Part shown: one piece after another, positions 1 through 5,181 of the stretch
Numbering within the stretch: the stretch's first letter is position 1
Layout of the letters: the number at the start of each line of letters is the position of its first letter
Source: Sulfurovum sp.
Lineage (GTDB): Bacteria > Campylobacterota > Campylobacteria > Campylobacterales > Sulfurovaceae
DNA length: 5,968 nt
Assembly (NCBI GenBank): GCA_026985755.1
Contig: JALSPX010000288.1
Location: 1 to 5,968 of the forward strand
Direction of reading: 5' to 3'
The notes under the pieces: model-generated
Database searches by the model: none
Seen by the model: the letters and a program-made list of their open reading frames with translations, nothing else
Told to the model about the DNA's origin: nothing
Position numbers and translations under genes: made by a program

Positions 1-134
1 CTTGGTGTTTACAGTCTACAAAAATGATTGAGGCATTAAATGCATTAGGTTATCCTCATGAAAAAATGAAATGGTATAGAGGAGGGCTTCAGGCTTGGCT
101 GAATGTTAATCTTAGTACCGTTACAGAAAATTGA
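1..134 (+). CDS. Rhodanese-like sulfurtransferase, C-terminal fragment
   Basis: This is the 3' end of a gene cut by the window edge. Whole codons start at base 3 and give 43 residues before TGA at 132-134. The visible protein starts WCLQSTKMIEALNALGYP and continues with KWYRGGLQAWL. The GYP...YRGG.Q.W block is the hallmark end of the rhodanese fold, which moves sulfane sulfur from thiosulfate or a persulfide to an acceptor. From family knowledge, related Campylobacterota rhodaneses have the catalytic cysteine a few residues before this WC, in a CNGPWC-like loop, so it is probably just outside the window; the visible C could be the second cysteine of that loop. Signal peptide and domain number cannot be judged. 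A hairpin with a T-run follows, and the next gene has its own promoter, so co-transcription with the scaffold gene is not required. Confidence 0.8.
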   Translation, partial: WCLQSTKMIEALNALGYPHEKMKWYRGGLQAWLNVNLSTVTEN

Positions 135-136
135 AC

Positions 137-164
137 ACTCTGATTAATATAAGGAGAGTTTTTT
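137..164 (+). terminator. Weak Rho-independent terminator-like hairpin after the rhodanese gene
   Basis: The 5-bp inverted repeat ACTCT (137-141) / AGAGT (155-159) encloses a 13-nt loop and runs straight into six T residues (159-164), three bases after the rhodanese stop codon. Position and T-run suit a terminator. The stem is short and AT-containing, so strength is doubtful. The AAGGAGAG inside it also resembles a ribosome binding site, but no ORF follows. Confidence 0.35.
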
Positions 165-184
165 ACCATATTTTACACCTTTTG

Positions 185-228
185 TAGGCTAGTTTATCTC
201 ACACATGGTATAATCTTTTATTAGCCTA
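185..228. repeat. 7-bp inverted repeat bracketing the promoter
   Basis: TAGGCTA (185-191) and its exact reverse complement TAGCCTA (222-228) are separated by 30 bp that contain the extended -10 element. The right arm coincides with the expected transcription start and touches the Shine-Dalgarno sequence (228-234). It may be a two-half-site operator or chance; it does not resemble a Fur box. Confidence 0.35.
206..214 (+). promoter_or_regulatory. Extended -10 promoter for the scaffold/ferritin-like operon
   Basis: TGGTATAAT at 206-214 is a perfect -10 hexamer (TATAAT, 209-214) with the TGn extension, placing the transcription start near 220-222 and leaving a leader of about 20 nt before the start codon at 243. 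No good -35 box lies 16-18 bp upstream; the nearest TTG-type hexamer (182-187) would need a 21-bp spacer. A perfect -10 with a poor -35 is usual for the housekeeping sigma factor of Campylobacterota. A 7-bp inverted repeat (185-191 / 222-228) brackets the element. Confidence 0.7.
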
Positions 229-242
229 AAGGAGCACTTAGC

Positions 243-701
243 ATGACAGTAGATGCACAACTCATCGAACATATGATGAACCCCAAAAATTACGGTAGCA
301 TGGAGAGTGCAGATACCCAAGGTATAGGTAAGAACCCAGAAAATGGTGAAAAAGTTGCCATCTATATACGTGTAGGCAAAGATGAAGAACAACCCTATGT
401 CCAAGACATACGTTTTCAAGCCATAGGATGTACCACGACTGTTGTAGCAGGCTCTATGCTTACAGAGGAGGCAAAAGGGCTTCATTTTCAAGGCATACAA
501 GAGCTTGTCGATACAACCATGAACTTTTTAGACAAAATCCCAGAAGAAGATGCAGCGTGTTCTGAGATGGTGGCTTTAGCCATCAAAGCAGCAATAGATA
601 CTTACACCAAACGCCAAGAAGATGCAGACTACCCCGTCATCACCTATACGGTATCTAACTCCTGTGTACCCAAAGAAGACCACAGTGAGGGACACAAATA
701 A
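243..701 (+). CDS. NifU/IscU-family iron-sulfur scaffold-like protein lacking the first cluster cysteine
   Basis: The 152-residue protein has the N-terminal NifU/IscU fold: MMNPKNYGSM at 11-20 matches the family's MNPrNvGs start, IGC at 61-63 is the second ligand region, and ACSEMVALAIKAAI (105-118) is the third. IscU/NifU proteins assemble a [2Fe-2S] or [4Fe-4S] cluster on three cysteines in the cytoplasm and pass it on. Here C63 and C106 are kept, but the first position, normally in a PxCGD motif, reads PENGE (32-36), so Asn34 replaces Cys and Glu36 the conserved Asp. The LPPVK chaperone motif before the third cysteine is also absent (IPEED). A spare C141 lies near the C-terminus. The start at 243 is supported by AAAGGAG at 228-234 with an 8-nt spacer. 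First gene of a compact three-gene run. The family is clear; whether it is an active scaffold is uncertain. Confidence 0.85.
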   Translation: MTVDAQLIEHMMNPKNYGSMESADTQGIGKNPENGEKVAIYIRVGKDEEQPYVQDIRFQAIGCTTTVVAGSMLTEEAKGLHFQGIQELVDTTMNFLDKIPEEDAACSEMVALAIKAAIDTYTKRQEDADYPVITYTVSNSCVPKEDHSEGHK

Positions 702-702
702 T

Positions 703-1527
703 ATGCAAAACTTAATGATTAAAACCCATGAAGTATGGCTAGAGATGCTTATGGCAGGCTTTATGAGCAACACAGAAAACAAGCAAGTACTTTTTGATTT
801 TTCAGATATCTTGTTTAGACATTTTACGTGGCTTGAGCATGAGGTCATTGAACTAGGAGAGTCTTACAGTTATGACAGAGATGCCATAGCTATAAAAGTA
901 GACAGACTACAAGATATACTGCAAGATATTATTAAAAAATTAGACGTACTCGATTTACAACTCCTAAGTTCACCCGATAAAGAACTAAATGCTCGTATCG
1001 CCAGTGACATACACTATATGAGAGATGTCTTACATCACATGAACGATGAAGTAGTCACAGCCTTTAACATGGCACGCAAATTTCCAAATATCGACCTTAC
1101 CCAAGAAGCCACAGATGCTTTGACACTCTTTTTGTTTGAAGAGACCTACAAAGAGTACGAGCTAATTATGATTTACAACTACCTCAAAGCACACAGTGAT
1201 GATGCCTATATGAATAGAATCTTTCAGATATTGATTGATGAGAGCTTTTTTCATCTGAAACGTTTTGGCGATATGGGTGCAAAAATGGGAATACTTGGTG
1301 TACCCAGAGTCATCATGAAAGAGCTCTACCAAGTAGAGGATATTGTACAGTTTCTAAAAGAGGGCATCAACGAAGAACTTGCAGCCAAAGAAGAGTGTAA
1401 AAAACTCTCAGACGCCGTAGGCAAAGACAGTCCCGAGCTAGCAAAGTTTTTTGACTTCATCAACCATCAAGAGAATTATCATATCTCTTTGATGGAGGAT
1501 GCTTTGAAGTATTTTGATGGGAGATAG
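703..1527 (+). CDS. Putative ferritin-like (diiron/iron-binding) protein with two helical bundles
   Basis: The 274-residue protein appears wholly alpha-helical and cytoplasmic, with no signal peptide. Its C-terminal half shows the ligand spacing of a ferritin/rubrerythrin-like four-helix bundle: FLFEETYKEYEL (143-154, E146/E147), DESFFHLKRF (179-188, E180 and H184), EGINEEL (220-226) and HQENYHISLME (255-265, an ExxH at E257-H260). The N-terminal half (about 4-120) also looks like four helices, with H40, E45, H46, E47, H104, H111 and H112, but without clean paired ExxH motifs, so it may be a decayed or specialised duplicate. The start at 703 is one base after the scaffold gene's TAA, with GAGG at 687-690; reading from further upstream would overlap that gene by about 80 bp. 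The next gene follows immediately. Iron storage, iron donation to clusters or oxygen sensing are all possible; the tie to a scaffold gene favours iron handling. I do not recognise a named family. Confidence 0.7.
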   Translation: MQNLMIKTHEVWLEMLMAGFMSNTENKQVLFDFSDILFRHFTWLEHEVIELGESYSYDRDAIAIKVDRLQDILQDIIKKLDVLDLQLLSSPDKELNARIASDIHYMRDVLHHMNDEVVTAFNMARKFPNIDLTQEATDALTLFLFEETYKEYELIMIYNYLKAHSDDAYMNRIFQILIDESFFHLKRFGDMGAKMGILGVPRVIMKELYQVEDIVQFLKEGINEELAAKEECKKLSDAVGKDSPELAKFFDFINHQENYHISLMEDALKYFDGR

Positions 1528-2043
1528 ATGAAAAAAGCAGTTCCGTTTTTATTTGTTTTTATGCTAACCCTGTCAGCGGAAAACATAAAAGAAAAAACAA
1601 TGATAACAATAAAAGATACAACAATAAGATATATGAACTTTCAGCCCAAGCAGGTAGATACTACTTGCTTGGAAAGCAGAGTAGATAAGCTCTTTAAAGT
1701 GATTGAAAACGATCGTGAAGCACGAAGGCTTTTTAAAGAGATAAGCAAAGAGTATGATGCTAAAAAAAATGAAAAAATAAGAGAAAAGATAGTGAGCCTC
1801 TCTGGAGAGCTTTTGCAAATGAAACATATATCGTATAAAGGCAATCATGAGTGGAGGGCAGTTGTTTCGAGCAAATATTTAATGATTGAAAACAGTAAAA
1901 AGAGTATATATGTTATGTATCCTCTTGAGCCTAATTATGTTATTTTTTTAGATAAACCGTATGATGCCTTTATGGATAGTAAAGGCTATGGTATTGGAGT
2001 AAGAAGCTTGAAGCATTGGATTGATATGAAGGAGTGCTTTTGA
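1528..2043 (+). CDS. Small exported protein of unknown function
   Basis: The 171-residue protein begins with a short basic n-region and hydrophobic stretch (MKKAVPFLFVFMLTLSA), a good Sec signal peptide probably cleaved after about residue 17. There is no lipobox cysteine and no further membrane segment, so it is likely periplasmic. A lysine/glutamate-rich, probably helical part (about 50-98) is followed by a beta-rich part (about 100-145). The only two cysteines, C47 and C170, could form a disulfide. The ATG directly follows the ferritin-like gene's TAG with no gap, and GGGAG at 1519-1523 serves as ribosome binding site, so it is translationally coupled. The adenine-rich coding sequence (many AAA, AAT and ATA codons) differs from the two genes before it, which suggests faster evolution or a different origin. 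I recognise no family. Confidence 0.7.
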   Translation: MKKAVPFLFVFMLTLSAENIKEKTMITIKDTTIRYMNFQPKQVDTTCLESRVDKLFKVIENDREARRLFKEISKEYDAKKNEKIREKIVSLSGELLQMKHISYKGNHEWRAVVSSKYLMIENSKKSIYVMYPLEPNYVIFLDKPYDAFMDSKGYGIGVRSLKHWIDMKECF

Positions 2044-2045
2044 AG

Positions 2046-2080
2046 TATAGGGGGCAGCTGTTGTAAATACCCCCTTTATA
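2046..2080 (+). terminator. Candidate terminator hairpin after the + strand operon
   Basis: GGGGG (2050-2054) pairs with CCCCC (2070-2074) across a 15-nt loop, extended by TATA (2046-2049) with TATA (2077-2080) past a two-base TT bulge. It begins three bases after the stop codon at 2043. Only three Ts directly follow the C-run, so it may instead be a diverged left end of the neighbouring REPIN-like repeat: its TAGGGGGC resembles the start of the 3157-3251 element. Confidence 0.4.
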
Positions 2081-2097
2081 TTCGAGCTTCTATCATG

Positions 2098-2217
2098 TTT
2101 AGCCCTTTCGGCGAACGTGTGTCTGTTTGCAAATTTCCTCATTGGTGTTGTGAAGGGCACAAGCATTAAAATGCAGTGCAAGTGAAGCACTAAATGCTGA
2201 ATCGTACAACATCCTAC
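2098..2217. repeat. Diverged REPIN-like element copy with a loop insertion
   Basis: The 42-nt block 2098-2139 matches 3183-3224 at 34 of 42 positions without gaps (shared TTTAGCCCTT, CGGCGAA, GTGTG, ATT and CCT words). Four bases later comes GGTGTTGT (2144-2151), which pairs over 8 bp (one G:T) with ACAACATC (2206-2213) and is followed by CTAC (2214-2217, GTAG on the other strand). This is the same architecture as the right-hand hairpin of the 3157-3251 element, an 8-bp stem bounded by GTAG, but the two-base loop there is replaced by 54 nt (2152-2205) holding further palindromes. A clear left-hand hairpin is missing. It lies between the convergent operons, 36 bp beyond the suf stop codon. Confidence 0.6.
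2162..2198. repeat. Overlapping palindromes between the convergent operons
   Basis: Several inverted repeats overlap here: GCATT/AATGC around a two-base loop (2163-2174), AGTGC (2175-2179) with GCACT (2187-2191) around a 7-nt loop, and AGCATT (2162-2167) with AATGCT (2193-2198) as an outer stem enclosing both. They cannot all form at once, so alternative structures are possible. No T-run follows on either strand, so simple intrinsic termination is not obvious; transcripts from both sides would carry this structure. Confidence 0.5.
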
Positions 2218-2252
2218 AAGATATGCAATAACTCAATTTAAAATTTGGATAC

Positions 2253-2723
2253 CTACAGCAATCCCATCATCAACTTCGCATCATCGGTCATCTTGTCTTG
2301 TCCCCATGGTGGGTCGAAGACGATGTCTACGTCTATGTTTTCTAAGCCTGATTGACGGCTTACGATGCTTTTGACCAAGTCTACGATGACTTGAGAAAAA
2401 GAACAGGTAGCAGAGGTGAGGGTCATGGTGATTTTACACATTTTTAGCATACTTACTTCATTTGTCCAGCACTCTATGTTATATACCAGTCCTAAGTCAT
2501 AGATATTTACAGGCAATTCTGGGTCGTAAATCTGTCTGAGGTGTTCTACGATTTTCTCTTCCATCTCTTTGTCTGAGGGTTGTTTGTCTATAAACTTTTG
2601 ACGTTCTGCTGCCATTTTTTCATCGATAGTCTCTTGTGTGTTTTGTGGAAACTTTGCTTCATAAGCAGCGAGTTCTTCGGCTGTGGTAGGGATGTCTGAT
2701 TCTTGTATATTATTGATATCCAT
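2253..2723 (-). CDS. sufT: SufT-like DUF59 (MIP18-family) iron-sulfur assembly protein
   Basis: The 156-residue protein carries a DUF59/MIP18 domain over about residues 52-156: YDPELPVNIYDLGLVY (66-81), the LTSATCSFSQ segment with C107 (102-111) and FDPPWGQDKMTDDAK (136-150). Such proteins help mature or deliver iron-sulfur clusters to target enzymes in the cytoplasm and often sit in suf operons as SufT. The first 50 residues are an acidic, probably helical extension. The start at 2723 is chosen because AAGGAG with a short spacer precedes it and sufE ends one base upstream (TAA, one base, ATG); a start at 2759 would intrude into sufE. The segment after the conserved cysteine reads CSFSQ rather than the more frequent CP form. 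Last gene of the operon. The family call is firm; the symbol rests on context. Confidence 0.85.
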   Translation of the reverse strand: MDINNIQESDIPTTAEELAAYEAKFPQNTQETIDEKMAAERQKFIDKQPSDKEMEEKIVEHLRQIYDPELPVNIYDLGLVYNIECWTNEVSMLKMCKITMTLTSATCSFSQVIVDLVKSIVSRQSGLENIDVDIVFDPPWGQDKMTDDAKLMMGLL

Positions 2724-2724
2724 A

Positions 2725-3144
2725 TTATTCTCCTTCTTTACATCGTTGTGCATAGGCATAGACCATTTTCAAAAATGCTTCGAGACTCTGCTGACGCACA
2801 GGAGAGAGGAGTTCTATAATCCCCAAGTCTTGCAGTTTGGTAGGGTCAAAAGCGAGTATCTCATCTACTGGACGGTTTGCAAAAATGTCTAGTAGTAGGG
2901 TTAGCATACCTTTTGCCATCTCTGAGGTGCCTTCTCCACGTAGGAGAAGCTTCCCCTCTTTACATTCACCCACAAGCCATGCGTCTGAAGCACAGCCGTG
3001 CACATAAGTATCATCTGTTTTCTCTTCTTCAGGCAAAGTCGTATGTTTTTTACCCAAATCAAAAATATACTCTAGCTTTTCATTGGCAGTAGGGAAGAGA
3101 TCGAAATCTTCTTTGTAATTGGCTATGGTTTCTTCCATGTTCAT
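2725..3144 (-). CDS. sufE: SufE sulfur-acceptor protein
   Basis: The 139-residue protein has the SufE fold. The active-site loop is VHGCASDAWL (48-57) with C51, the cysteine that accepts a persulfide from the cysteine desulfurase SufS and passes sulfur to SufB; E. coli SufE also uses C51. Downstream are the typical FANRPVDEIL (88-97) and LGIIELLSPVRQQSLEAFL (107-125) segments. Length matches the family. The start at 3144 is preferred over an in-frame ATG at 3174: AAAGGA lies just before 3144, while the 10 extra residues would be encoded by the inserted repeat's hairpin. An ATG two codons further in (3138) is an alternative. The gene lies 103 bp after sufD, the only real gap in the operon, filled by a REPIN-like element. 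No sufS separates it from sufD, unlike E. coli. Confidence 0.93.
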   Translation of the reverse strand: MNMEETIANYKEDFDLFPTANEKLEYIFDLGKKHTTLPEEEKTDDTYVHGCASDAWLVGECKEGKLLLRGEGTSEMAKGMLTLLLDIFANRPVDEILAFDPTKLQDLGIIELLSPVRQQSLEAFLKMVYAYAQRCKEGE

Positions 3145-3156
3145 GTTTTGTCCTTT
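3145..3156 (-). promoter_or_regulatory. sufE ribosome binding site, abutting the repeat element
   Basis: Read on the - strand, AAAGGACAAAAC immediately precedes the ATG at 3144, giving an AAAGGA Shine-Dalgarno with a 6-nt spacer. It decides the sufE start. The repeat element ends (GTAG, 3157-3160 on the + strand) directly next to it, so the sufE initiation region was left intact but now lies just downstream of a hairpin. Confidence 0.7.
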
Positions 3157-3251
3157 GTAGGGGGCGATTGCCATCGCACCGTTTTAGCCCTTACGGCGAA
3201 AGTGTGATTGTCTACATATTACCTTGCGTGGTGCAATGAATTGCACCCTAC
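3157..3251. repeat. REPIN-like element (inverted GTAG hairpins) inside the suf operon
   Basis: This 95-bp element has two inverted hairpin ends. The left end is GTAG (3157-3160) followed by GGGGCGAT (3161-3168), a TGCC loop and ATCGCACC (3173-3180). The right end, read on the - strand, is GTAG (3251-3248), GGTGCAAT, a two-base loop and ATTGCACC (3237-3230), a perfect 8-bp stem. The two ends align throughout, and one stem pair differs in a compensated way (G:C on the left, A:T on the right), so the hairpin itself is conserved. The spacer is 49 nt (3181-3229), part of which recurs at 2098-2139. GTAG beside an imperfect palindrome is the signature of REP sequences mobilised by RAYT (TnpA-REP) transposases, and two in inverted orientation make a REPIN. 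No transposase is encoded, so it is non-autonomous. Confidence 0.75.
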
Positions 3252-4426
3252 GTGTTTTTATAAAAGACTGCTTCAAACGCAGATTTGATGCGCTCTTGCT
3301 GTCTGGTGTCTTTGACTTCTTCTATCAGTGTATTGGCAAAGGCGATGACCAGCATCTTTCTAGCTTCCACATAGCTAATACCACGACTCTGTAGGTAAAA
3401 GAGTTGTTTTGGGTCTAGCTGTCCTGTGGTGGCACCGTGGCTTGCTTCTAGTTCGTCTATATAGATTTCCAGTTGTGGCTTGGATGCCATATAGGCTTTG
3501 TCGTGCAATAAAATTGACTTAGAGTTTTGTTCTGCTTTGGTGTACTTGGCTGAGTGCTCTACACGTATGAGCGCATCGAAAATCCCTCTGGCTTCACCAT
3601 CGAGTATGTTTTTTGCCTCTTGTTTAGACGTAGAGTGCTCACTCACATGGACTATCTGTGAGACAGTACCGCGTTTAGAGTCAGCATTGAGATAGAGCAG
3701 GTGACCTGCATCTACATGGGCATGCTCCAAGAGCTCTACTTTGAGTAGTTGTAGTGCTTGATCTCCACCGAGGTCAAAGCTTTTGAGGATGGCATTGGCA
3801 TTTTTAGCCACATTGACTTTATGCGAAGCAATCATCGCGTAGTGATTGTCTTGCATAGATTGCATCTTGACCACTCTTAGTGTAGAGTCTTGCGCGATAT
3901 GCATATCATACCCATAGAGTACCAAGGTATTTTCTATATCCTCGCAGATAAAGTTTTCATACACGGTTGCATGTCTATTGGCTTGGTTATAAAGGACAAT
4001 ACGGTAGTGAATCAGTGTATCACTCTGTGTATATGTGTGTTCGATCTCTACTTCTGTATCACCATCTAGTTCTATTTTGATGGTTTGTGGGCAGAGTAGG
4101 TGACCGAGGTAATACATAGGGTCAAAATGATCCATGTCTATCTGCTGGCAGGCTTCGTTGTAGATACGCATCCCTTGTGGGGCAGCCACGACTACACCAT
4201 CTACTATCTCTATTTTGTCAGAAACTTCTAGGGTTTTAGGCACATAATTCAGTGTTTCGTATGCTTTATCTAGCACTTTTTCTACATCAAAATAACGGTA
4301 CTCTTCACTCTTTTTACTAGGCAATCCAAGTGACACAAAACGCTCTACAAGCATTTCACGTTCTTTTGCACCTAACAAGTCTGTGACTTCTTGAGGGTTT
4401 TTATGTTTGAGGTCTATGAGATTCAT
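3248..4426 (-). CDS. sufD: SufD, Fe-S cluster assembly scaffold subunit
   Basis: The 392-residue protein is SufD, the partner of SufB in the cytoplasmic SufBC2D complex, needed for iron acquisition during cluster assembly. An N-terminal helical part (about 1-60, containing GLPSKKSEEYRYFD) precedes the SufBD beta-helix core and the conserved C-terminal block GIFDALIRVEHSAKYTKAEQ (281-300), ASHGATTGQLD (328-338) and QLFYLQSRGISYVEAR (341-356). H330 corresponds to the functionally important H360 of E. coli SufD, while the E. coli C358 position is Ala328. It lacks SufB's EHE sequence, which separates the two paralogues. The ATG overlaps the sufC TAA by one base (TAATG). The stop codon TAG lies within the GTAG end of the repeat element, so the last residues may have been set by that insertion. 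Slightly shorter than E. coli SufD. Confidence 0.95.
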   Translation of the reverse strand: MNLIDLKHKNPQEVTDLLGAKEREMLVERFVSLGLPSKKSEEYRYFDVEKVLDKAYETLNYVPKTLEVSDKIEIVDGVVVAAPQGMRIYNEACQQIDMDHFDPMYYLGHLLCPQTIKIELDGDTEVEIEHTYTQSDTLIHYRIVLYNQANRHATVYENFICEDIENTLVLYGYDMHIAQDSTLRVVKMQSMQDNHYAMIASHKVNVAKNANAILKSFDLGGDQALQLLKVELLEHAHVDAGHLLYLNADSKRGTVSQIVHVSEHSTSKQEAKNILDGEARGIFDALIRVEHSAKYTKAEQNSKSILLHDKAYMASKPQLEIYIDELEASHGATTGQLDPKQLFYLQSRGISYVEARKMLVIAFANTLIEEVKDTRQQERIKSAFEAVFYKNT

Positions 4427-5181
4427 TACTCCTCCTCTATGGCATCATACCCATGCTCTTCTAGCTGAGAGACAAGCTCTGGTCCAGCCGTTTTAATGAC
4501 TTTACCATCTTTAAGTACATGAATATAGTCAGGCTCGATGTAGTCAAGTATACGTGAATAGTGCGTAATCACAAGGAAAGTACGTTTCCCATCTTTCATT
4601 TTGTTAATCCCCTCTGAAACGGCTCTAAGCGCATCGATGTCCAGCCCTGAGTCAATCTCATCTAGTATGATGACTTCTGGTTCGAGTATAAGCATTTGGA
4701 GTATCTCGTTACGTTTTTTCTCTCCACCCGAAAAGCCTTCATTTAAAGAACGGCTAATCATATCCGACTTCATGCCCAGCATCTCAAGATGTTTTTTCAT
4801 TTCACGTAAAAACTCTGCAGCGTTGAGCTCCTCTTTGCCTTCGTGTTTACGTTTGGCATTGAGTGCAGTTCTTAGGAAATAAGCATTGTTTACCCCAGGT
4901 ATCTCCACAGGGTGCTGGAATGAAAGGAAAATACCTTCCAAGGCTCTCTCTTCTGCTTCCATCTCTACAATGCTTTTGCCTTTATAGATGATGTCTCCAC
5001 CGAGTACTTCTATATCATAGTGACCTACGAGTGCTTTAGAAAGGGTTGATTTACCTGCACCGTTTGGTCCCATGATGGCATGTACTTTTCCTGCTTCTAG
5101 CTCTAGGTTTAACCCTTTGAGTATCTGTTTGTCACCTATCTTTGCTTGTAAATTCTCTATTTTCATAACGGTATTACTCAT
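4426..5181 (-). CDS. sufC: SufC, ABC-type ATPase of the SUF complex
   Basis: The 251-residue ABC ATPase lacks membrane segments and acts in the cytoplasm as the energy-transducing subunit bound to SufB and SufD. Motifs in order: Walker A GPNGAGKS (38-45), Q-loop SFQHPVEIPGV (87-97, Q89), signature FSGGEKKRNEILQM (150-163), Walker B and D-loop VIILDEIDSGLD (170-181) and switch histidine H207 in ITHYSRIL. The FSGGEKKRNEI form and QHPVEIPGV are specific to SufC among ABC proteins. All catalytic residues are present and the length is normal. The start at 5181 overlaps the end of sufB by four bases (ATGA), with AAGGA about 10 nt upstream, so translation is coupled. sufD follows with a one-base overlap. 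Confidence 0.97.
   Translation of the reverse strand: MSNTVMKIENLQAKIGDKQILKGLNLELEAGKVHAIMGPNGAGKSTLSKALVGHYDIEVLGGDIIYKGKSIVEMEAEERALEGIFLSFQHPVEIPGVNNAYFLRTALNAKRKHEGKEELNAAEFLREMKKHLEMLGMKSDMISRSLNEGFSGGEKKRNEILQMLILEPEVIILDEIDSGLDIDALRAVSEGINKMKDGKRTFLVITHYSRILDYIEPDYIHVLKDGKVIKTAGPELVSQLEEHGYDAIEEE
4427..4440 (-). promoter_or_regulatory. sufD ribosome binding site inside the sufC C-terminus
   Basis: Read on the - strand, an AGAGGAGGAG stretch just before the TAATG start-stop overlap is a near-perfect Shine-Dalgarno. The same bases encode the acidic Glu-Glu-Glu tail of SufC. This strong site and the one-base overlap point to tight translational coupling of SufC and SufD. Confidence 0.75.

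Noticed and set aside
151..158. AAGGAGAG as a ribosome binding site for an unseen small gene
   Set aside because: No ATG, GTG or TTG with an open frame follows at suitable distance; the bases fit better as part of the terminator-like hairpin.
189..500. Antisense ORF opposite the scaffold gene, and similar antisense ORFs over the other genes
   Set aside because: They lie opposite or out of frame with clearly conserved proteins and show no family motifs or supporting start signals.
622..702. Longer N-terminus (27 extra residues) for the ferritin-like protein
   Set aside because: It would overlap the scaffold coding sequence by 80 bp and has no convincing ribosome binding site; the ATG at 703 directly follows the scaffold stop and has GAGG upstream.
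2724..2759. SufT-like start at 2759
   Set aside because: It would read through the end of sufE in another frame; the ATG at 2723 has a strong AAGGAG and one-base spacing to the sufE stop.
3145..3174. SufE start at 3174 adding MAIAPYKGQN
   Set aside because: These codons come from the repeat hairpin; the ATG at 3144 has AAAGGA at proper distance and matches normal SufE length.
3216..3221. TAATAT on the - strand within the repeat as a secondary promoter for sufE
   Set aside because: There is no TGn extension and no -35 at a usable distance; such AT-rich hexamers are common by chance here.
2098..3251. Possible CRISPR or tandem array from the recurring 42-nt core
   Set aside because: There are only two diverged copies about 1 kb apart with genes between them and no regular spacers.
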